A stretch of DNA of 50,571 nucleotides, from positions 1 through 50,571 of the forward strand of contig JAHDPO010000045.1 in assembly GCA_018434325.1 (NCBI GenBank), written 5' to 3'. Numbering within the stretch: position 1 is the first letter of the stretch; every line of letters begins with the position of its first letter. This DNA is from Clostridia bacterium (lineage in GTDB: Bacteria > Bacillota > Peptococcia > DRI-13 > UBA5745). Below are positions 14,490 to 23,155 of the stretch, piece after piece. A model generated the notes under the pieces. It was not told where the DNA came from and ran no database searches. It worked only from the letters and a program-made list of their open reading frames with translations. The translations under genes were made by a program, and so were the position numbers.

Positions 14490-17400
14490 ATGGGTAAACA
14501 CAAAAGACTGCAAAAGCTTACAGCCCTAATACTATTCATTGCAATGCTTACAGGCATAGCGTCCGGGGCAGCGGCTGCCCAAGACTTACCGACAGAAGCA
14601 TCTCCGGCGTTTAACGAAGCCGGGCCGGCGTCTTTGGGAATGCAGCCGGATTTGCTGGGTTCCGGCGCCGCCTCGTTTATTCTGAAAAACCTGGCTGCCG
14701 GCGCCTTGACCTCTCTTGGAGAATATGGCATGGATCAAGCCCTGGAGGCAATATTCGGCTCGCAAACCGGCGAGGCTATCCTCGCTTTCGAAGAAATCAA
14801 GGATGAAATACGAGGGCTCAAGGCCCAGATTGAAAACCTCAGCGCCAAGCTGGATCTGGTTTCGCTGAAAAACGACCTGAATACCTACGCCGTCTTCATG
14901 AACAACTACTCCGGCGTATACGAAAAATTCTGTATCAGCCGTGATTATTACGCCAAGGATGCCAAGCAGACAAAGCTTTTTCTGACCAATCTCTATTCCG
15001 TCAAGGATCTCAACTATCTGGTTGAGGGTAAAAGCGTCATCAACGCCACTTTGGCTTTGGGCAACCGGCTGACCATGCCCTTTGCGGGAAATTACAATGT
15101 TTTTGGCGCCTTTGACAAGCTGGACCGGTTTATCCACCGCTGGGAACATCAGGGCTATGCCCAAAGGAAGTCTTTCAGGGACAGTGCCGTCTATACTTAT
15201 GCCCTGTTTTCTTCCATGAGCCAGCTGGCCTGCCAGACAATCATCGACAGCAATCCCGGCAACGATGAAAATTCCAGGAACCTGCGGCTGGAGGCCGCAG
15301 GCTGGCTCCAGCTGCTCAAGGAAAATGCCGTGAAAGTCAACGAAATGAATGAACGCTGCTCCGTTATCGAGCACCCCGGCTTACGCATCTACCGGGATAC
15401 CAAAAAGGGGATCGACCTCTATGTTTTCTATAAAGAGGTGAAAAAAAGCTATATGTACACCGAAAAAAATCCTGAATGGAAATGGTACACCTCTAAGTGG
15501 AGCTCTTTTTATTCCGAAAAGCTGATTTTCCCCATGGCCCAAACCTCCAAATTCAACATATATGACGACGGCCCTCATAGCACACGATACCATTCTCAGC
15601 AGCCTGCTATAACGATGTATCAAGTAATCTACAAGGACTACCAGGCGGATAACGGAGGGAAACCGATAGACTTACACGATATATTTTTCGGCGCCAACAA
15701 CGGCGCCTTTACCCGCCCCGATGGCGTGCCAGCAAAAGCAAGCTTTGCCACCCATATTTATCGGTGGCAGGAGTCGCCTTACCGAGCGCCGCGATGTACC
15801 TGGACGGCCACAGTAGTCAACCATCAGGCTCAGACCCAAAGTCTCACCCTGGTCGACGCCCAATTTCATCCAAACTATGATTTATATACGATCAACAGCC
15901 ACCTTGACGCCTCCTTTTACAGTCCCATATATTATTACGGCACAGTGGAGCAGGGAAAACTGATGCTGCCGCCGGAGGAGGAGCCGGTTCCCGAGCCTGC
16001 CGACAGAATCAGCGGCATGGCCGGCTTTTATGAGCTGCCCTATGCCGGGACGGTTACCCTTTCAGTGGAGGAAAAAGTCGGCTATACCTGCCAGTGGCAT
16101 GTGAATACCGGCAACGGCAGCGTTTATGAGGCGATTTACGGCGAGACCGGCACAAATTATAACCTGCCTCCTCTTACTCCCACGATGAACGGTTATCAGT
16201 ACGCCTGCACCTTTGTCAAAGGTGACGGCGCAGCGGAAGATCCTCCGGGCGATCCCTGGTCAGACTATTCCTATACCGCTCCCGTCACTCTCCGCTTGGT
16301 TGGCGAAGGCGTATCTGTTCTTGAAGCAGTCCATGAAGTGAGCAATGCCGCCGAGTTGGAAGCCGCCCTGGAACAGGTAAGCGCAGGGGAATGGAATGGT
16401 CATACTTTAAAGCTGACTTCGGACATCCGCTACCCCTTGCCGCTTACGCTCCTGGATCGCTCCCTTACCCTTGACTTAAACGGCTGCCGGCTGATTGTGG
16501 CGCCGGCGGCAACGGCGGCCCCCAATATTGATCCCTTGGGCAGCGCACCGGCCGTCGCCGCTATTTATGCGGGCAGCAACAGCTCCTTGACGGTCATCGG
16601 CGGCGAGGTAGTGGCCGGCCAGGGTGTGGCCTACGGCATTTATGCCACGGAAGAAAGCTCCGTCCAGGCAGGCTCCGTTACATCGGAGGGTGGCGCCGAC
16701 GACGTCCCAGGCGCTGCCGCTATCCGGGTATCAGAGGGCGGCCAGGCGGTAATCACCGGGGACTTGCAAGCTAATGGGCAGCAAGCTTTGGGCGCAAGCG
16801 CCGACGGCGGCAGCATCAGCATAAACGGCAATATGACTATAGCCGGAGCCGGTTCTGCCGCGGCATATATAGCATCGTCCAACGGCACGGACTCTGGTAT
16901 TACCGTCGGCGGCAATATCACAGTAACCGGCGCCGGCAGCCGGGCTGCTTATCTTGATACGGAAAAGGCAGCCCTTATGGTAGCCGGCAGCATCAGAGTA
17001 ACCGAAGGCAGCGGCGTCGCCGCCGGTCAGGGCAGAGTGACTATCCATGGCGGGATCACCGTCCAAAGCTATGCCGTAAACGCCTGGAATGGCGCCGCCG
17101 TTTATGTGGGAGGAAACATCCTGGCCACAGGTAAAGAAACCGCGGCCCTATCGGCGGCCGGAGCCAGCTTGCAGATAAGCGGCAACGTAACCGCTTCGGG
17201 ACAGGGCGGCACCGGAATTAAGGCGGCGGCCTGGGAGCTGTCGGAGCCGGCCTTAGGCACGCGGGCTACCGTCGACGGCAGGATCAGTGCGCCAACCCCT
17301 TTGCGGATCGGCAGCCTGCCGGTGACAGAAAACCAGCATGGTGATCTATCGGCCAAACCGGGTTATTATGCTTTCAGCGACGGTATAAATACCCTATGGG

Positions 17401-18974
17401 CAAAGCCCGGCTCTTTCGTGGTGCTTACAGGCGACAGCTCCGATGAGGGAAACGGCAACGGCGGTGGCAGCTCTACCGGCGGCGGTACGCCGGCAACCGG
17501 CAGCGGAGAAACCAATCCTGACCGGCCGGTCACGGCGGTAGTACCCGTCACGGCACAGGCCGCTGCAAGCGGCATGGATGGTGCAAACGGCATGGCCGGT
17601 GCAGCCATCCCCGATCAGGCGGTCAGCGAGGCTATTGCCAGAGCTCAGGCCGAAGCCGAATCCCAAGGCAAGGCCGCCGCAGGTATTGCCCTGGCGCTGA
17701 ATATCGCCATGCCGGCAGAAGCCTCATCTCTGACAGCAACCTTAAGCCAAAGCGCTCTGAACAATTTGATCAATGCCGGAGCAAGGAGCCTGGCCATCAA
17801 TGGCGGACCGGTATCCTTAAGCCTTGACCTGAAGGCACTGGAGGAAATCCGCCGGCAAAGCGGCGGCGATATCAGCATCGTCATCACGCCGGCCGCCGGG
17901 CTTTCCTCTCAGGCTCAGGCCCTTATCGGCAACAGGCCGGTATACAGCATCACCATCAACAGTATTGCCGGGGGCCAAAGCATCGATGTGAGCAGCCTCG
18001 GAGGCGGCCAGGCCGCTCTGGTCATTCCCTACGTTCCGGCAGCAAACGAGGCAGTAGCCTATCTCTTCGGCGTATACGTGAACGACAACGGCAATGCGGC
18101 ACCTATTCCCGGCTCAGCCTATGACCCAAGCAGCAGAGCCATCCTCATCCCCACCGGCCACTTCTCCATCTACGGCGCCGGCTATACCGCCCCGGCAGCA
18201 AGGTTCACCGATATTGGCGGCCACTGGGCAAAAGCATCCATCGACTATGCGGTAGGACGAGGTCTGCTTGCCGGTACCTCCGGCGCCACCTTCTCTCCCG
18301 ATCTTCCCATGACCCGCGGCATGCTGGCCACAGTCCTCGGCAGGCTGGCCCAGGTGGATACCAGCCTGTACACCGGCGGCAGCTTTACCGACGTGCAAGA
18401 AGGTAACGCCTTCCGTCCGTATATCGATTGGGCCGCCGCAAAAGGCATTATCCAGGACGCCGGCAACGGCCGGTTTGCTCCTGACCGCAGCCTCAGCCGG
18501 GAGGAAATGGCCCTGATCCTGCAAAACTTCGCCAGGGCTGCCGGCTACCAACTGCCTTTGCTCCATCAACCGCTCCCCTACGCAGACAAGGACAGCATCG
18601 GCAACATTTATCAGGATGCCGTTCAGGCCATGCAGCAGGCCGGCGTCATGACGGGCCAAGCGGCCGGCAATTTCAACCCCAAGGCTCAGGTTACCCGGGC
18701 CGAGGTTACGGCTATACTCCACCGTTACATCAAGCTGACCGTCGATTCCGCCACCGCCCAGGGCTGGACATTAAAGGATGACGGCCGGTATTTCTACTAT
18801 AAAGACGGCAAAGCCCTCACCGGAATCCAGGCCATTGACGGCGTAAAATATTTCTTTGAGGCCGAGGGCGGCCTCAAAACCGGCTGGGTCAAGGATGATA
18901 CCGGCAAATGGCTCTTTTACGACATCAACAAACTTTCACAGCTTATTCACGCTTCTTACCTTTTACCGTCATAA
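14490..18974 (+). CDS. Large exported SLH-domain protein with beta-helix-like region and choline-binding-like repeats
   Basis: Cell-surface protein of 1494 residues. A signal peptide covers residues 1-30 (LILFIAMLTGIASGAAAAQ). Residues 50-480 are of unknown fold, with a predicted helical stretch (EIKDEIRGLKAQIENLSAKL). Residues about 615-945 are repetitive, Gly/Ala-rich strands of parallel beta-helix type (VITGDLQANG, ITVGGNITVTGAG). A Gly/Ser/Thr linker lies near 985-1010. Three SLH domains follow, about 1237-1420 (FTDIGGHWAK, FTDVQEGNAFRPYIDWA, YADKDSIGNIYQDAV), which bind pyruvylated wall polymer. The end (1430-1485) has choline-binding-type repeats (GRYFYYKDGKALTG, TGKWLFYDI) and stops abruptly in an unrelated-looking tail. 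GGAGG precedes the ATG. The function is not known; adhesion or polysaccharide binding is possible. Confidence 0.88.
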   Translation: MGKHKRLQKLTALILFIAMLTGIASGAAAAQDLPTEASPAFNEAGPASLGMQPDLLGSGAASFILKNLAAGALTSLGEYGMDQALEAIFGSQTGEAILAFEEIKDEIRGLKAQIENLSAKLDLVSLKNDLNTYAVFMNNYSGVYEKFCISRDYYAKDAKQTKLFLTNLYSVKDLNYLVEGKSVINATLALGNRLTMPFAGNYNVFGAFDKLDRFIHRWEHQGYAQRKSFRDSAVYTYALFSSMSQLACQTIIDSNPGNDENSRNLRLEAAGWLQLLKENAVKVNEMNERCSVIEHPGLRIYRDTKKGIDLYVFYKEVKKSYMYTEKNPEWKWYTSKWSSFYSEKLIFPMAQTSKFNIYDDGPHSTRYHSQQPAITMYQVIYKDYQADNGGKPIDLHDIFFGANNGAFTRPDGVPAKASFATHIYRWQESPYRAPRCTWTATVVNHQAQTQSLTLVDAQFHPNYDLYTINSHLDASFYSPIYYYGTVEQGKLMLPPEEEPVPEPADRISGMAGFYELPYAGTVTLSVEEKVGYTCQWHVNTGNGSVYEAIYGETGTNYNLPPLTPTMNGYQYACTFVKGDGAAEDPPGDPWSDYSYTAPVTLRLVGEGVSVLEAVHEVSNAAELEAALEQVSAGEWNGHTLKLTSDIRYPLPLTLLDRSLTLDLNGCRLIVAPAATAAPNIDPLGSAPAVAAIYAGSNSSLTVIGGEVVAGQGVAYGIYATEESSVQAGSVTSEGGADDVPGAAAIRVSEGGQAVITGDLQANGQQALGASADGGSISINGNMTIAGAGSAAAYIASSNGTDSGITVGGNITVTGAGSRAAYLDTEKAALMVAGSIRVTEGSGVAAGQGRVTIHGGITVQSYAVNAWNGAAVYVGGNILATGKETAALSAAGASLQISGNVTASGQGGTGIKAAAWELSEPALGTRATVDGRISAPTPLRIGSLPVTENQHGDLSAKPGYYAFSDGINTLWAKPGSFVVLTGDSSDEGNGNGGGSSTGGGTPATGSGETNPDRPVTAVVPVTAQAAASGMDGANGMAGAAIPDQAVSEAIARAQAEAESQGKAAAGIALALNIAMPAEASSLTATLSQSALNNLINAGARSLAINGGPVSLSLDLKALEEIRRQSGGDISIVITPAAGLSSQAQALIGNRPVYSITINSIAGGQSIDVSSLGGGQAALVIPYVPAANEAVAYLFGVYVNDNGNAAPIPGSAYDPSSRAILIPTGHFSIYGAGYTAPAARFTDIGGHWAKASIDYAVGRGLLAGTSGATFSPDLPMTRGMLATVLGRLAQVDTSLYTGGSFTDVQEGNAFRPYIDWAAAKGIIQDAGNGRFAPDRSLSREEMALILQNFARAAGYQLPLLHQPLPYADKDSIGNIYQDAVQAMQQAGVMTGQAAGNFNPKAQVTRAEVTAILHRYIKLTVDSATAQGWTLKDDGRYFYYKDGKALTGIQAIDGVKYFFEAEGGLKTGWVKDDTGKWLFYDINKLSQLIHASYLLPS

Positions 18975-19036
18975 AGCTGGTATACACTGAAGTCGTAGCC
19001 AGCAATTAAAAAGCTGCAAAAGAAAAGGAGTTGATA

Positions 19037-19879
19037 ATGATGAACAAGAAAAGCGGCCTTGCTGCCGTACTGGCTCTGGGGATTGTGGCAGGCGGAAGCG
19101 GCGGGGCTTACGCTGCGGTCAACGAATCGGCAGCCAATGCCAGACCCGCAGTCTCTTCCCAGCAGCAATACAGCCGGGAGGCAGCAGACAAATCGGCAGG
19201 AAGATCAGCAGGAAGAATAGCGCAGGCTTTACCCAACCTTGATGAGCTGATTGCTGCCGGCGTCATCGATCAAGCTACCGCCGACCGGCTCAGCGAGTTC
19301 ATGAAGCAGCAAGCCGCTGAACGCAAGGCGGAAATGGAAAAGGTAAAGGAAATGACCGCCGAAGAACGGCAGGCCTACATGGAAAGCCGCCAGAATGCGG
19401 GAAAGGCCGGCTGCTTGTCTGAGGCCGTAGCCGCCGGCGTCATTACCCAGGCTCAGGCAGACGCCATTCAAGAGCTGCTGCCCCAAAAGCCGGCAGATAA
19501 CGGCAGAGGGATGGCCGGCCGCCGGCAGGAGCAACCTTTTGATTTAAACGAGCTGATTGCTGCCGGTACCATCGATCAGACAACTGCTGACCGGCTCAGC
19601 GAGTTCATGAAGCAGCAAGCTGCTGAACGCAAGGCAGAAATGGAAAAGGTAAAAGAAATGACTGCCGAAGAACGGCAGGCCTACATGGAAAGCCGCCAGA
19701 ATGCGGGAAAGGCCGGCTGCTTGTCTGAGGCCGTAGCCGCCGGCGTCATTACTCAGGCTCAGGCAGAGGCCATTCAAGAGCTGCTGCCCCAAAAGCCGGC
19801 AGATAACGGCAGAGGGATGGCCGGCCGCCGGCAGGAAAAGCAGGAACAAGAACAGGAACAGTCCGGCTCTATCGCATAA
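19037..19879 (+). CDS. Exported protein with two near-identical 102-residue repeats
   Basis: Secreted protein of 280 residues with a signal peptide (LAAVLALGIVAGGSGGAYA). It is highly charged and rich in Glu, Lys, Arg and Gln. Two copies of a 306-bp unit (starting at 19244 and 19550) encode ELIAAG...DRLSEFMKQQAAERKAE, an amphipathic helix, a KAGCLSEAVAAGVITQAQA segment with a single cysteine, and an Arg/Gly-rich spacer. The AAGVITQAQA helix resembles clostridial DUF2680 proteins, but I am not sure of the family. The ATG at 19037 follows AAAAGGAG by 6 bp. It lies 62 bp after the SLH gene and ends before a terminator, so it may be cotranscribed with it. Confidence 0.8.
   Translation: MMNKKSGLAAVLALGIVAGGSGGAYAAVNESAANARPAVSSQQQYSREAADKSAGRSAGRIAQALPNLDELIAAGVIDQATADRLSEFMKQQAAERKAEMEKVKEMTAEERQAYMESRQNAGKAGCLSEAVAAGVITQAQADAIQELLPQKPADNGRGMAGRRQEQPFDLNELIAAGTIDQTTADRLSEFMKQQAAERKAEMEKVKEMTAEERQAYMESRQNAGKAGCLSEAVAAGVITQAQAEAIQELLPQKPADNGRGMAGRRQEKQEQEQEQSGSIA
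19244..19837 (+). repeat. 306-bp tandem duplication inside the exported protein gene
   Basis: Copy one begins at 19244 and copy two at 19550. They differ by scattered, mostly silent changes, so the duplication is recent or kept uniform by gene conversion. Confidence 0.9.
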
Positions 19880-19911
19880 AGCACAGGCAAGCCTCGGACT
19901 AAAACAAATTT

Positions 19912-19966
19912 AAAGAGCGTGTCGCAAAACGTTAAAGTAAAACGTTGGGCGGCACACTCTTTTTTA
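19912..19966 (+). terminator. Rho-independent terminator after the exported-protein genes
   Basis: AAAGAGCGTGTCGC at 19912-19925 pairs with GCGGCACACTCTTT near 19950-19963, with one mismatch and one wobble, followed by a T-run. An inner AACGTT repeat extends the stem. Confidence 0.85.
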
Positions 19967-20051
19967 TCCTGTTCAGATGCGGATAACTTTTCGATTGTAA
20001 TCAGGATTAAATCAAAAACGGAAGGGTAAGCAGTGGGCTTGGAGGTCCAAG

Positions 20052-20093
20052 GCGGCAGTGGCCCCTTGGCGGCAGTGGCCCCTTGGCGGCGGC
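20052..20093. repeat. Short GC-rich tandem repeat
   Basis: GGCGGCAGTGGCCCCTTG is repeated twice with the start of a third unit. It directly precedes copy B of the 210-bp repeat. Confidence 0.7.
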
Positions 20094-20098
20094 CGTCT

Positions 20099-20307
20099 GT
20101 GCAAATTTTACGGTTGTAGGTGATTGCCGGCGGCCGTCTGTGCAAAATTTGCGTTAGTAGGTGATTTGCAAAGGTTTTTAGCCAAATTCAGGCCGATTCT
20201 GTGCAATTTTTACGGTTGGGCGTGAATATCCGCTTTGTATTTTGCATACTAACGTAAATTTTGCTCACCCGGATTAGTACGTTTGCATACTAACGCAAAT
20301 TTTGCAC
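20099..20307. repeat. 210-bp compound repeat, copy B
   Basis: It matches 4960-5169 across its length in the same orientation: three forward and two inverted units of the GTGCAAATTTTACGG type, bounded by GTGCAAATTTT and AAATTTTGCAC. The right half also keeps the internal CACCCGGATTAGT sequence. No coding capacity is seen. Confidence 0.85.
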
Positions 20308-20351
20308 AAGAATGGCCTAGCAGTGAGACAGGCAGGAGCCCAATCTTCCCG

Positions 20352-22397
20352 CTAAATGCTTTCTTCCAGCAGGTAGGCCGTCTTTTCCAAAAAGGCTAGC
20401 CGGGCTTTGCCTCTGCTCATTAGCTTGCGGCTGTGGTAATCGGCCATTTCTCCCGTGGCCGCCGGATAGCTGGCCCTTTTCAGCCTTTCGATCATTCTAG
20501 CCGGATCACCTATCATCAGGTATAGGCTCTTGATCTGGCTATGAACCACTTCCAGCAAAAATTTGTTTTCCTGCTTCTCCGCTGCGGCTGCGGCGGCCCG
20601 TTCCGCCTTATCACTCAATGCCGCTTCCGCTGCTTCTGCTGCCGGAATTTCTGCCGGCCCATGGGGGAACAGCTGACGGACGATTCCTTTGGGAGAAAGC
20701 CAGCTGACCAGAGGATTGAAGTCGGGGCAGTTCTGCTCTTCCGCCCAGGCCAGAGCTGAATCGGTAGTGGCCGGCAGGATATCGAAAGCAAATATAACCC
20801 GGCAGCAGCGCTCCGGCCGTCCGGCAGCGGCAGCCTCGGACCATAAAGGCCCCGGCGCATAGCGGACTGCCGTCCAAGCTTCATGTTCCACCAGAGACAG
20901 TCTGGGATCATCATCATACCTCACCGGCATATATACGGCAGTATCCTGGGACTCGCGGAAATAAGCTGCCCGGCAGGAGCTCCGATCTACCATGAAGCCG
21001 CCCTCACAATGGATTTCCAAATCATTGGTGGTGTGCAAAACCCTTTCCGTAAAATCCAGCAGCTCGCCGGTCAGAGCCGCCGGCCCGCCGCCTGCCGCCA
21101 AATCTAGAACAGAGGCCTGACGGCAGGAATCCAGCCGGTCTAAAGGATTAACCATCTTGACGCCGCTGCCGATGCCCACGGCTTTAATATGTACCGCTTG
21201 CTGCCTGGCTTGCCGGCCGGCTGCCACCAGCAAGCGTTTGGCGCTCCGGCTGCCGGCAGCTTCCTGACCCTGCCGCTGATCATAATCAATCAAGCAAGTC
21301 TCAGTTAGCTTGCAGCTGTGGATATCGCCCTGGGGAAATACGGGATCCAAAGGCAATCCGCCGGACCAAAAATAACCCTTGACGTCATTTTCTTGCTGAA
21401 AATCAGGGATATCCGCTACCCGAATCACTTGGGCGTCATTGTTGATGCCGTCAAAATTATGCCATTCTCCCGCAAAAGGATTAATCACCAGCTCATCGGT
21501 AAGATTGCGGAAGAAATCCAAACTGCGGCCGGCTGTCCGCAGCTTCAGCTCCATTTTTTGGCTTTCGCCGGTAAAACTATTTTCCGCCAGCACCGGGTCA
21601 AGGCCGCTGAGAATCATATCCTCCCGCCTTACCGGCAGCTTCAGTCCGCCGGTAAGCAGCCAAAGCTCCTCTTCCTCCCGCACAAACTCCGCCGCCGCCA
21701 GGGTGGCTGCCACCGGCGCCTGATGATAATAGGTATAAAACGTAGAAGAAGTATTGCTTTCGCCATCGGTAATAAAAATCACCATCTTGTGGGCACTGGC
21801 AGGGGCTGCCTTCAAGAGCCGGCCGGCCAGCAGCAGGCCGCTTTCGCCGTTGGTATTTTCAAAACGGCTGATATTGCGGACCATTTCTCTGAACTCCTGA
21901 GGATTTTTATAGAAGAAGCGGGATTTGTCTTCCACCGCCTCAAATTTAGCAAAGGCCGCCGCCGCTTCCCGGGGATCATCGCTGTTAGCGCCGATATAAT
22001 GATCCTGAACTTTCTCCAGGCCGCCGGCAGATATCCAGCAGGGATGGGGATTCAGCAAATTTTTCACTTCGTCTTGAGCGGCGTCGGCAGCGGAAACGTG
22101 AACCCTGGCTCCGTTGCCAAAAGAGACTAAGGCATAATTTTTCTCCAAAAACTTGTACGGCGAGGAACTTAATTTTTGCAAATACTCTTCCACCGCCTCC
22201 AGCGCAACCTGAAATCTGGCTATCCCCCTGCCTGTCAATCCCTCTCTGACAGCCATGGAAGGGGTCGCGTCCATAACGAAGACAATATACAAGGGAGCCG
22301 ATTGATATGTGGATTGACCCTCTACTTCCAGGGTCACCGTATATTTGAAAGGCTCCCTGTTTTTCATTTTTATGGATTTTGCGATATTCAAAGGCAT
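20352..22397 (-). CDS. VWA-domain protein of unknown function
   Basis: Protein of 681 residues without a signal peptide or membrane segment. Residues about 35-230 look like a von Willebrand factor A domain: IVFVMDATPSMAVREG gives a MIDAS-type DxTxS, and MVIFITDGESNTSS a second metal-site segment. A long insertion between strands includes HPCWISAGGLEKVQDHYIG. The rest is not recognised; residues about 560-640 are Ala/Glu-rich and probably helical. The ATG at 22397 has a GGGAGGATCGTC ribosome site. It follows dut on the same strand with an 84-bp gap from the dUTPase stop, so the two may share a transcript. Bacterial VWA proteins often work with partner ATPases, but none is visible here. Confidence 0.75.
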   Translation of the reverse strand: MPLNIAKSIKMKNREPFKYTVTLEVEGQSTYQSAPLYIVFVMDATPSMAVREGLTGRGIARFQVALEAVEEYLQKLSSSPYKFLEKNYALVSFGNGARVHVSAADAAQDEVKNLLNPHPCWISAGGLEKVQDHYIGANSDDPREAAAAFAKFEAVEDKSRFFYKNPQEFREMVRNISRFENTNGESGLLLAGRLLKAAPASAHKMVIFITDGESNTSSTFYTYYHQAPVAATLAAAEFVREEEELWLLTGGLKLPVRREDMILSGLDPVLAENSFTGESQKMELKLRTAGRSLDFFRNLTDELVINPFAGEWHNFDGINNDAQVIRVADIPDFQQENDVKGYFWSGGLPLDPVFPQGDIHSCKLTETCLIDYDQRQGQEAAGSRSAKRLLVAAGRQARQQAVHIKAVGIGSGVKMVNPLDRLDSCRQASVLDLAAGGGPAALTGELLDFTERVLHTTNDLEIHCEGGFMVDRSSCRAAYFRESQDTAVYMPVRYDDDPRLSLVEHEAWTAVRYAPGPLWSEAAAAGRPERCCRVIFAFDILPATTDSALAWAEEQNCPDFNPLVSWLSPKGIVRQLFPHGPAEIPAAEAAEAALSDKAERAAAAAAEKQENKFLLEVVHSQIKSLYLMIGDPARMIERLKRASYPAATGEMADYHSRKLMSRGKARLAFLEKTAYLLEESI

Positions 22398-22481
22398 GAC
22401 GATCCTCCCTTTCCCGATATAAATTACTCCACTATATGCCGGCAAAGGAAAGAGTGTTAACAGAAGTTAAGCTTTTTTAGT

Positions 22482-22979
22482 TTATTCTTTTGTCGGGCTG
22501 GCAGCGCTAGAGCCGATGCCGGCAGAACCGGCAGCGGTAGAACCTGTACCGGTGGAGCCAAAACCGCCGCCGCCCCGCTCCGTATCCTCCAAGCCCTCCA
22601 CCAGCGTAAGCTGCGCGGGCCAAACCCGGCCGATCACCATCTGCGCTATCTTCATGCCTTTCGTGACCTCGAAAGCCTGCTTACCGTGATTGATCATGAT
22701 AACGCCGATTTCCCCTCGGTAGCCGGCGTCGATAGTCCCCGGCGTATTCAGCAGGGTGATCTGATTTTTTAAGGCCAGCCCGCTTCTGGGCCGGATCTGG
22801 GCTTCCGTCAGCGGCGGCAGGCCCAAAGCGATGCCTGTGGGCACCAGCCGGCTTTCCGACGCCGGGATTACCACCGCCTCCCGGGCAAACAAATCATAGC
22901 CTGCGTCATCCTCGTGGGCTTTTTCCGGCAGTATGGCGTCTTCTTTTAATTTTAGCACTCTGATGTTCAACTTCTCCAT
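22482..22979 (-). CDS. dut: dUTP diphosphatase
   Basis: Cytoplasmic trimeric enzyme of 165 residues that converts dUTP to dUMP and pyrophosphate, keeping uracil out of DNA and feeding dTMP synthesis. All five motifs are visible in order: DAGYDLFA, RPRSGLAL, NTPGTIDAGYRGEIGV, GMKIAQMVI and RGGGGFGSTG. The last motif normally ends the protein, but here a Gly/Ser/Thr/Ala-rich tail of about 22 residues follows. The ATG start is clear. Confidence 0.96.
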   Translation of the reverse strand: MEKLNIRVLKLKEDAILPEKAHEDDAGYDLFAREAVVIPASESRLVPTGIALGLPPLTEAQIRPRSGLALKNQITLLNTPGTIDAGYRGEIGVIMINHGKQAFEVTKGMKIAQMVIGRVWPAQLTLVEGLEDTERGGGGFGSTGTGSTAAGSAGIGSSAASPTKE

Positions 22980-23069
22980 GATCCTTCTTTTCCTTTGCTG
23001 TTTTTCTCATTATTTTATCATATTTTTTTCAATTAATCAGGCGATATGCCTCTGTCATGATGAGATTTA

Positions 23070-23078
23070 TGATATAAT
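23070..23078 (+). promoter_or_regulatory. Extended -10 promoter element of glnN
   Basis: TGATATAAT is an extended -10 with a perfect TATAAT at 23073-23078. No convincing -35 is present. The leader of about 70 bases contains a small GC-rich hairpin (CCGCCCTAGCGGG region), but I recognise no riboswitch in it. Confidence 0.6.
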
Positions 23079-23155
23079 ATGAAAATATGTTAGTGATACA
23101 AAACCGCCGCCCTAGCGGGTGCGCGGATTAGTGGATTAGATGAAAGGAGCGCCAT

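Noticed and set aside
20052-20093. Coding meaning for the GC-rich tandem repeat
   Set aside because: It is only two and a bit units in intergenic sequence, with no start codon and ribosome site.
23079-23155. Riboswitch in the glnN leader
   Set aside because: Only a small GC-rich hairpin is visible; there is no known aptamer core or terminator/antiterminator pair.
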